Assembly: GCA_018056145.1 (NCBI GenBank)
Contig: JAGPGE010000059.1
Location: 1-13,883, forward strand
Source of the DNA: Armatimonadota bacterium
GTDB lineage: Bacteria; Armatimonadota; Zipacnadia; Zipacnadales; JABUFB01
Direction of reading: 5' to 3'
Length of the DNA stretch: 13,883 nucleotides
Shown: positions 1-7,000 of the stretch, one piece after another
Position numbering within the stretch: position 1 is the first letter of the stretch
Layout of the letters: each line of letters begins with the position of its first letter
Made by a program: the position numbers and the translations under genes
The notes under the pieces: model-generated
The model's database searches: none
What the model was told of the DNA's origin: nothing
What the model saw: the letters and a program-made list of their open reading frames with translations, nothing else

Positions 1-99
1 CTCCCAGTTCCCAGCCAGCGGGGAGGCGTCCTGGGCCGCGGCGAGGGCGCAGAAGCTGCCCGCGAGCAGAGAGAGCATGAGCGGTGCCGGTCGCCTCAT
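1..99 (-). CDS. 5' fragment of an exported protein of unknown family
   Basis: Only the first 33 codons are present, and the gene runs off the left edge. The fragment starts MRRPAPLMLSLLAG and has a typical signal peptide: two arginines, a hydrophobic core (LMLSLLAGSFCALAAA) and a likely cleavage site after ALAAA or AAAQ near residue 22-23. The short mature stretch (DASPLAGNWE) is low in information. PLAGxW openings are common at the start of small lipocalin-like or other beta-barrel exported proteins, but that is only a hint. The start codon is supported by a clear GAAGGAG Shine-Dalgarno sequence at 108-114 (minus strand), 8 bases upstream and overlapping the end of the preceding gene. The 5-base gap to that gene implies one transcript and probably translational coupling. 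Function cannot be assigned. Confidence 0.7.
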   Translation of the reverse strand, partial: MRRPAPLMLSLLAGSFCALAAAQDASPLAGNWE

Positions 100-104
100 C
101 TGTC

Positions 105-2684
105 TCACTCCTTCACGTAGCGCGCGGTTGCGAAGATGGCTTCCATTTCCCGCACGGCCTGCTCGTATGCGGCGCGTGTGGTGGCTTCGAGGGTCTCGAC
201 ATCGTACTTCGCGGCATCTCTCGGGTTGACTTCAACACCGACGAAAGCGGTGACGTTGAGCCAGTGTTCGCCACTGTGGGAGTTGTACTGCACCGCCATG
301 GTGCGCAGATACGGGGCGATCTTGCTGGGCTCGACCATTTCGACCGTGTCAGGCGGCGACTGGCTCGAACCCGGGTTGGTCGTAATCTTCCCGTACAGGT
401 CAGTCTGCGCTACACGGACCTGCGGCTGGCGAGAGCCCTGGGTGCGATTGAGGCTCATTTCCGTCCCGCCGCCCCAGTGGAGATCCAGACGTTTGGGCGC
501 CACGCAGACGAAGCCGTAGGTCTTCACCTTGTAGCGCGCATTGCCCAGCTTCACTTCGCTGTCGCGGACCAGCTCGAGGCCGTAGGCCCGGCACTCATTG
601 CCCAGGTGGTCGCGCATCTTCTCCTGCAGATGGTTGCGCAGTTTGATGGCAAAGTTGCTGTTGGGCGCGGGAGAACCAGGGTGGACTGGTACCCATCCGG
701 GCTGCGGGTCGGCGGAGTAGCCCCTGGCAAGGACCGGTGCGGGGGGGCCTTCGACCAGGACGTCCACGGCCGCCTTCAGCTCCCGCCTCAGAAGCACCCG
801 GTGGGGTTCCGGCGGCTGGATGTCGGGACTGATTGCCTCGAACCGCACCGTAAGCACCACCGGGTGGACGCCCGGATTGTCGAAGGTGTATCGGCGCTGG
901 ATGTCCGTGGTGGTCATGTCCTCGATGGCGCCCTCGGGTTCCCAGATCCAGTCATCCGCGAGCACCGCTTTCTTCCCGCAGAGAATCTTGAGTATCTCCT
1001 CCATGCGGGTGAGTTTCGCGCCCAGTTTCCTGTCGCGGCTGCGGGCCTTCACGGTGACTTGCACGGGCCGGCCTTCGTACCTGATTGGGCACGGCTCGTA
1101 GCTCAGGAGCATGGGAGTATGCAGGGCATCGGCGGCCAGTTCGAGGTACTCGCTGACCAGCAGGTCCCGCTGCCAGCGCCAGGCATCGCGGATCACCGGC
1201 CAGCACCTGGCAAACATGGCGTTGGCAACGGACATGTCCACGTCTTCCGTCACGCCGCCGATATTCCGCCGGCTGGCCCGCAGGCACTGTCCAAACACGA
1301 GCGAGGAAAGGCGGGCCTCAACATGCCAACCCCTGACCAGGTCGTCCAGGGTGAAGCGGCGTCTGGGATTGTCCTCGTCACTGTCGCGGCCAAGCGCGGT
1401 GTACACCCCAGCCATGAGGTCCCAGGGCTCCTGGGATGCCGCCGCCATCTCGTACCCGGCGGCCTCGGCTTCCTTCATGATCGCGTTCGTCATGTCCATG
1501 AGCAGCGAGACCGGGAGTGATGCCAGGCTCACCGCGAGCGGCCCCGCAGCCCTGATCGCCTCCCCCACTCCTCCCTCACCTGCCGCCTGCGCGGTGCCCC
1601 TCACAGCCATGTAGATGGTGAACCCCGTCACCAGGTCGTCGAAGCTGACCACGCCCGCCACTTTGTTGTAGGCCTGTTTGAACAGCCGGCTGAGGTCGTC
1701 ACTCTTGGCTTCGAGCAGGATCCGCTGCCACATGCGGCCCATTGGACCCGCTTTTGCATAGCTCTTGAGAATTGAGGCCTCCATGGTGGCCTGGGACAGG
1801 AGCCGGGCGATGTCGTCGCTCACCTCGGAAAAGCCCTGGGGGTTGGCCTTCAGCAGGCGAACCATGTCGTCAAGCTGGGAGCCAAGGGAACTGCCGGTGG
1901 GCAGGCGGGCGAGGTCCCGGGACTTCAGCAGGTCCCGCTTGATGCGCTCCAGGTACTTGGCCACCTTGTCGCCCCGGCCCTTGCCACATTCCTCGATGGC
2001 GTGCTCCACCCACTGCAGCGCGGTGTTCGCGGTGCCTGCAGTGGTGAACGTGCGCACGCCCTCGGACATGTGGGTGAGGTCCGTCATTCCCATGATGCAG
2101 CGGCCGTTGGGGGCCTTGTAGAAGAGACGGCCCTTCGTCTTCTCGTAGTACTGGGTGAAGGCCTGTGAGCCCTCGCCATAGAGGCCCTCGGACAGTTCCT
2201 TGATCGGCGTGTTCCGGGTGATTGGCCCCGAGTGCCCGAGGTTCGGGACCGCACCGTTCTTCGTGAACACCCGGGCCGCGTCATCGATGTCGTCCACCGC
2301 GCCCATAAGTTGGCTGGGTGGGTACAGGTTGGTGCGCGACAGGACAGAAGCGGCGTCATCGCCGAACTCCGCCTTGATCAGCTCTGTCAGCTTCTGGCGC
2401 GCTTCCAGCCACTTTCGATCCGCGGCCCCCGCGCCCTTGGGCAGCACAAGGCGCAGATCATGGTCTGAGGTGAGCGCATTGTAGCTACTGCCCTCGATCC
2501 ACGAGCCCAGCCCGATCACTTCGTACCCCGTGGTCTCCACGAACTGCCGGACCACGCTCTGGACCCGTAGGTGCGGCGACTGCGCAAAGACGGGCGCGAC
2601 GGCGAGCAGAACCGCAAACGCGGACAGGCCGCACCTGGGAAGAGTCGGCAGGCGTAACACCCGGCGCGAAAGGCTCATGCGCAA
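105..2684 (-). CDS. Large exported protein with a nucleotidyltransferase-like N-terminal motif, family unknown
   Basis: I do not recognise the family. With the TTG start the protein has 859 residues and opens with a signal peptide (RR, then LSAFAVLLAVAPVFA, cleavage near residue 34). Right behind it, residues about 59-77 read LGS, twelve residues, then DHDL (G60, S61, D74, D76). This fits the hG[GS]x9-13DhDh signature of polymerase-beta-type nucleotidyltransferases. A clear third acidic residue is not evident. The middle (about 130-345) looks mainly helical and charged. Residues about 346-402 hold a Gly/Ala-rich hydrophobic stretch that could be a membrane or buried hairpin. Residues about 529-660 contain a beta-rich stretch with a PKD/Ig-like feel (YTFDNPGVHPVVLTV). 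The last 170 residues form a separate mixed domain ending in a helix. Eight cysteines in the mature part fall into four nearby pairs, compatible with disulfides. The start is taken at TTG 2684 because GAGGAGG lies 8 bases ahead of it. ATG 2678 or ATG 2750 are alternatives. Nucleotidyl transfer outside the cytoplasm would be unusual, so the fold may be used for another purpose. Confidence 0.8.
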   Translation of the reverse strand: MRMSLSRRVLRLPTLPRCGLSAFAVLLAVAPVFAQSPHLRVQSVVRQFVETTGYEVIGLGSWIEGSSYNALTSDHDLRLVLPKGAGAADRKWLEARQKLTELIKAEFGDDAASVLSRTNLYPPSQLMGAVDDIDDAARVFTKNGAVPNLGHSGPITRNTPIKELSEGLYGEGSQAFTQYYEKTKGRLFYKAPNGRCIMGMTDLTHMSEGVRTFTTAGTANTALQWVEHAIEECGKGRGDKVAKYLERIKRDLLKSRDLARLPTGSSLGSQLDDMVRLLKANPQGFSEVSDDIARLLSQATMEASILKSYAKAGPMGRMWQRILLEAKSDDLSRLFKQAYNKVAGVVSFDDLVTGFTIYMAVRGTAQAAGEGGVGEAIRAAGPLAVSLASLPVSLLMDMTNAIMKEAEAAGYEMAAASQEPWDLMAGVYTALGRDSDEDNPRRRFTLDDLVRGWHVEARLSSLVFGQCLRASRRNIGGVTEDVDMSVANAMFARCWPVIRDAWRWQRDLLVSEYLELAADALHTPMLLSYEPCPIRYEGRPVQVTVKARSRDRKLGAKLTRMEEILKILCGKKAVLADDWIWEPEGAIEDMTTTDIQRRYTFDNPGVHPVVLTVRFEAISPDIQPPEPHRVLLRRELKAAVDVLVEGPPAPVLARGYSADPQPGWVPVHPGSPAPNSNFAIKLRNHLQEKMRDHLGNECRAYGLELVRDSEVKLGNARYKVKTYGFVCVAPKRLDLHWGGGTEMSLNRTQGSRQPQVRVAQTDLYGKITTNPGSSQSPPDTVEMVEPSKIAPYLRTMAVQYNSHSGEHWLNVTAFVGVEVNPRDAAKYDVETLEATTRAAYEQAVREMEAIFATARYVKE
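108..114 (-). promoter_or_regulatory. Shine-Dalgarno site of the truncated left-edge gene
   Basis: GAAGGAG on the minus strand lies inside the last codons of the 859-residue upstream gene, with 8 bases to the ATG at 99. It fixes the start of the edge gene and shows that translation of the two genes is closely linked. Confidence 0.65.
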
Positions 2685-2692
2685 CTTCGTGG

Positions 2693-2699
2693 CCTCCTC
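2693..2699 (-). promoter_or_regulatory. Shine-Dalgarno site that favours a TTG start
   Basis: GAGGAGG on the minus strand is 8 bases from TTG 2684 but 14 bases from ATG 2678. It lies downstream of the ATG at 2750 and so cannot serve that start. The usual 5-10 base spacing points to the TTG, which keeps a well-formed signal peptide. The longer ATG 2750 start would put about 22 polar residues in front of the signal peptide. Confidence 0.55.
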
Positions 2700-2882
2700 G
2701 AGATACGTCCGGGAATCAGCGAACTCCCGCGGGGACGCGGGACAGGTCATTCATGCGCAGACCAGGGGGCAGTTGCTGTCAGAGTATTGGACATGAGTTC
2801 CGCGGAATCCTCCCGGACCGCGCCAGTTCACGACATGGACTTGAGGCAGGTCATCTCCAACGCCTGTGGAAAATCACCCTCA

Positions 2883-2898
2883 CGCGGTCGGGACCGCG
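2883..2898. repeat. Perfect 7+2+7 inverted repeat, possible operator
   Basis: CGCGGTC at 2883-2889 and GACCGCG at 2892-2898 are exact reverse complements around a GG centre. The site ends 31 bases before the start codon of the dehydrogenase gene and shares GGACCGCGC with 2815-2823. The position suits a repressor site or a 5'-UTR hairpin. No T-tract follows, so it is not a terminator. Confidence 0.4.
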
Positions 2899-2929
2899 CG
2901 ACTGATCACCACAGAAGAGGGGCAGTTCA

Positions 2930-4033
2930 ATGGCTGAAGACATTCGCATTGGCATTATCGGCGTGGGCATGATTGGCAAGAGCCACATCAACGGGTACGC
3001 GAAGGTTCCCGGCGCGAAGATCGTGGCGGTCGCCGACGTCAACGAGGCAGAGGCAACAAGGGTCGCAGCAGAGCACAACATCCCACAGGTCTTCACGAGC
3101 TTCCGGGACCTGCTGGCGCTGGACGAGATCGACGCGGTCGACGTCTGCCTGCACAACAACCTGCACAGCCCGGTGACCATCGCCGCGCTGGAGGCGGGAA
3201 AGCACGTGTACTGCGAGAAGCCCATGGCGGGCGCCTATGTGGACGCCAAGAACATGTACGACGCCGCCGAAGCCACCGGCAGGAAGCTCCACATCCAGCT
3301 TTCGACGCTTTACAGCAAGGAGCACAAGACCGCCCGCAAGCTCATCTGCGACGGTGCGCTGGGGCGGCTTTATTACGCGCGGTCCTTCGGTTTCCGCAGG
3401 CGTGGCCGGCCCTTCGTGGATGGCTACGGGACCGCGCCTTTCGTCCAGAAGGCGCAGGCGGGCGGCGGCGCGCTGTATGACATGGGCGTCTACCACATCG
3501 CCCAGGTGCTCCACCTGCTGGGCAATCCCCGGGTGGAGACCGTCAGCGGCGCGACCCACCAGGAAGTGCCCATGTACGAGCACAAGGCGAAAGAGGCGGG
3601 CTACGACGTGGAGGAGATGGGCCTGGGTTTTGTGCGCCTCGCCGGGGGCATCTCGCTGTCCATCGAAGAAAGCTGGGCGGCGCATTACGACAACTCGGAA
3701 TCCAGCAAGATCCTGGGGGCAAAGGGCGGCCTGAAACTCAGCCCGCTCACCCTCTTCTCCACCGCCGGCGACGTGGAGTACAGCGCCTCCGTGGACATCG
3801 ACGGCACCGACTTCCGCTGGCACCGCTGGACCGAAAACTACAGCGCCTACGACAGCTCCCAGCATCACTGGGTCGCTGCTCTCCAGGGCACGGTGGAACT
3901 GATTGACACTGCGGGGATCGCGCTGAATGTCATGCTCATCAGCCAGGGGATCTACCTGTCCCAGAAGCTGGGGCGCGAAGTCACCGCCGACGAGGTGCTG
4001 GAACACTCGGTCTCCACGGCGGTGGAAGTGTAG
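2930..4033 (+). CDS. Gfo/Idh/MocA family NAD(P)-dependent oxidoreductase
   Basis: This is a cytoplasmic dehydrogenase of 367 residues, normal for the family, which oxidises or reduces sugars, inositols and related polyols with NAD(P). The N-terminal Rossmann domain (about 5-120) opens with IGIIGVGMIG, giving the G11-x-G13-x-x-G16 dinucleotide loop, and then shows the VAVADVN strand end typical of the second beta strand. The conserved EKP motif is at E96-K97-P98 (YCEKPMA). The C-terminal alpha/beta domain carries the family signature GGGALYDMGVYH with D184, Y188 and H189, where substrate-binding and catalytic residues sit. There is no signal peptide. The ATG at 2930 has an AGAGGGG ribosome site at 2916-2922, 7 bases upstream. 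It is first in the rightward gene set, 55 bases before a large exported hydrolase. This suggests that it processes a product of glycan breakdown. The substrate cannot be told from sequence, and members are often misnamed by similarity. Confidence 0.95.
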   Translation: MAEDIRIGIIGVGMIGKSHINGYAKVPGAKIVAVADVNEAEATRVAAEHNIPQVFTSFRDLLALDEIDAVDVCLHNNLHSPVTIAALEAGKHVYCEKPMAGAYVDAKNMYDAAEATGRKLHIQLSTLYSKEHKTARKLICDGALGRLYYARSFGFRRRGRPFVDGYGTAPFVQKAQAGGGALYDMGVYHIAQVLHLLGNPRVETVSGATHQEVPMYEHKAKEAGYDVEEMGLGFVRLAGGISLSIEESWAAHYDNSESSKILGAKGGLKLSPLTLFSTAGDVEYSASVDIDGTDFRWHRWTENYSAYDSSQHHWVAALQGTVELIDTAGIALNVMLISQGIYLSQKLGREVTADEVLEHSVSTAVEV

Positions 4034-4088
4034 CGCCTGACGCAGGAAGCGACGTGCGGATAACCTAGACGATTGCGAGGCGCCTTCG

Positions 4089-7000
4089 ATGGAGAACGCG
4101 GCTGTTGCGGTCTGCCTGAAGACGGCTGTTGTACGCGCCTGTCTGCTTGCCTTCATCGCCGGTCCCACGCTGGCCGCAGATCTTCCCTACGGCGTGGGCC
4201 AGTGGGAAGAGCGTGGCCAGGGCAACCACCGCGCAGTCCTGCGGGTGACGCAGAAGGCCGACGCCGTTCGCGCGCACATCGAATGGCGACGGCGGGATCA
4301 GAACCCCGAGGGAAAAGACATCCGCATCGTGGACCTGACAACAGGAGAACGCGTGCTGAACCGCGTCTGCGCCCGCGTCGAGCGCGAATCCGGCGACCTA
4401 ATCTTCCAGCCCGCAACGGTGCCCGGCGAGTATGCCGTGTACTATCTTCCGTACAACCCGGGCACAGGGAACTTCGACGATCCCGGCACATACTTCGAGC
4501 CGGAACACACGGCCGAAGCGGACTGGATTGCCCGCAACCGGCTGTCGCCACAGGCGCTGGAGTCAGCCGCCTGGGAATCTCTGCCCCGGGCCGAGGTCCT
4601 GCGCATTGAGGCACGAGGCGAGTTTCACCGCATGGACCCGATGGAAGTCATCGCCACCCGCGCCGAGACCCAAGCGGTGCTGGCCGCCCACCCGGAGGAA
4701 AGCTACCTCCTTTTCCCGGAGGACCGGAAGTACCCCATCCGAATGTTCGAGGATATTCCGCTGAAGTGGGCCGTGAGCGGCCCATCCACGTCTTTCGAAG
4801 GCACTGCGCAGCCGGGCGAGTACTACGTCTTCCAGGTTGGTGTCTGGGCCGCGCGCAAGGCGGTTCCCGGCCTGGATGTGGACCTGCCGGCCCTGTCCAC
4901 GGACGGCGGCAAGCGCATCTCCCGCAGCCAGGTCACCTGCTTCAACCTGTCCGGGCGCGACTGGCTGGGTCGCCCGATGCGCAGGGACTTCGCGGTCGCC
5001 CAGGGGCAAGTGCGGGCCCTGTGGTTCGGCATCCAGATCCCGCAGGACGCTGAGGGCGTCTACCGGGGTACCTTCACGATCCGCCCCGAAGGCGCCCCGC
5101 CCTGTGACGTCGCCGTGCAGATCGACGTTGCCGGCCCGGTTCTTGCCGACGGCGGTGTGAATGACCTGTGGCGCATGTCGCGGCTCAAGTGGCTCAACTC
5201 CCGCCTCGGCCTGGATGAGGAAGTGATCCCGCCGTACACGCCGCTAGAGGTGAATGGCGACACCATCCGCTGCCTGCAGCGCGAGGTCCGGTTCGGCCAG
5301 AGCGGCCTGCCCGACAGCATCATCAGCAAGGGACGGAACATCCTCGCCGCGCCCATGCGTCTCGTCGCTGAAAGCCCCGGCGGAACAGCACCGGCCGAGC
5401 CCCCGGAGAGTTGGACTGTGAGCAAGGCCCCGGGTGTAGTCCGGCGAGTGACCCGGATCGCTTCCCCGCAAGCCGCCACCACCGTCGAATGCGCAATGGA
5501 GGCTGATGGCTGCGTCCAGTATCGGGTGCGGATGAAGGCAGAGCGGGAGATCGACCTGTCCGACGTCCGCCTGGAGATTCCGCTGAAGCGCGAGGTCGCC
5601 CGCTATATGATGGGCTTCGGGCGCCGCGGCGGGTACAGGCCCGAATCGCACCGCTGGAAGTGGGACATCGAGCGCGCGGACAACCAGGTCTGGCTCGGAG
5701 ATGCCGACGGCGGGGTTCAGCTCTACCTGCAGGGACCGCGGGATGTTTGGGATGTCATCAGCCTGGTGGACAGCGGCCTGCCCGACTCGTGGAACAACGG
5801 CGGTAAGGGCGGGTGCGATGTCATCGAACAGGGCGACACCGTGCTGGTGCGCGCGTACACGGGCGAGCGCACCCTCGCCCCCGGCGAGGAACTTGAGCTC
5901 CGTTTCCGCCTGCTCATCACGCCTTTCAGGCCCCTGGACAAGCGGCATTGGAACTGGCGCTACGGTGACGTGAACCGCGACGGGAACATCCTGCACATCC
6001 ACCATGCCACCGGGGAGAACCCGTACATCAACTACCCGTTTATCGAGTGGAAGCGCCTGAAGGAGACGGTTGACCGGGTGAAGAGCACGGTCAAGCGGAC
6101 GGACGAGGGTTCGCTGACCTACCCCGCGCTTGGGAACATCAACCCGGACCGCGGGTCCTTGCACTTGCGAGTCACACTCAATTTCGACCCGCGCGCAGGT
6201 GAGCCCCGGCAGGCCCGGTTCAACCAGAGCCTGTTCGGTCTTGACTGGCCGAACCAGGACCAGGTGGGCTTCTACTGGAACGTGGATGACCGCGGGATGC
6301 GGGCCTACATCCGCCAGGGAGCGCCAGAACTCAACCAGTATCCGGTGCTTTTCGGGACCCACTTGCCCGGCTGGGAGCAGGGCCAGCAGCACACGCTCAC
6401 GCTCTCCTGGGGCGACACGTTGGCCGTCTTTGTGGATGGTGAGCTCAGGGGTTCCGCGCCCCACACGGGCACGCTCCAGACGCCCCTCGACGGGGCGGTG
6501 CTGCGGCTCAACGGTTCGGGCTTCATCCTCGATGCCATCAAGGTGAGCGATGCGCCGTACTCCGAGGGCCAGACGGTGCAGTTCGCTCCCGATGAGCACA
6601 CGCTGCTGCTCGATACATTCGAGAACGCAGATGCCGCCTCCACGCGCCCTCAGGTGAGCGCCGGGAATGAGCCCGGGCAGTTCAAAGGCGTGGTGGAGTT
6701 GTCGCCGGGCGACGCGGGGCACCGGGTCGCCTTCTCATCCCGGACCGTTGAGGGTGCGACGAACGGCGTGAACCTCTACTACACGGTGCGCGAACTGAGC
6801 AACCACGTGGCCGAAATGTGGCCCCTGCGCAGCCTGGGGGATGAAGTCTTCCAGGGCCGCTCCGCCTTCATCTACTCGGTGGAGAAGACCATGTTCGGCA
6901 CCCCCGGCGGAGGTTACCCGTGGCTGCAGGAACACCTCGTTTCCGGGTACGTTCCGGCCTGGCGTCAGCCGCTGTGGAACGGCGATCACGATGCCGCAAT

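Larger units (their letters stand above)
2685..2929. promoter_or_regulatory. Divergent intergenic region with palindromes
   Basis: These 245 bases separate the leftward exported-protein genes from the rightward dehydrogenase-hydrolase genes, so both promoters must lie here. I see no convincing sigma-70 -35/-10 pair. Visible structure: a perfect 10-base palindrome TTCCGCGGAA at 2798-2807; a perfect 7-base inverted repeat with a 2-base centre, CGCGGTC-GG-GACCGCG, at 2883-2898; and a second copy of GGACCGCGC at 2815-2823 matching 2891-2899. These could be operator sites for a regulator of one or both directions. In DNA this GC-rich, chance is also possible. Confidence 0.5.

Noticed and set aside
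84..1520. A 478-codon plus-strand open frame opposite the exported 859-residue protein
   Set aside because: It has no ribosome site and a low-complexity His/Arg/Gly-rich product. The minus-strand frame has a signal peptide, a ribosome site and a coupled downstream gene.
4078..4085. The palindrome AGGCGCCT just ahead of the large hydrolase start
   Set aside because: Eight-base GC palindromes are expected often by chance here, and this one is explained by the ribosome site and start region. There is no T-tract to make it a terminator.
2927..4168. A 413-codon minus-strand open frame opposite the dehydrogenase
   Set aside because: The plus strand has full-length Gfo/Idh/MocA motifs and a good ribosome site. 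The antisense frame is a codon-bias shadow.
5244..6722. A 492-codon minus-strand open frame opposite the large hydrolase
   Set aside because: The plus strand encodes recognisable hydrolase and LamG-like sequence throughout this region, and the antisense product has no domain-like pattern.
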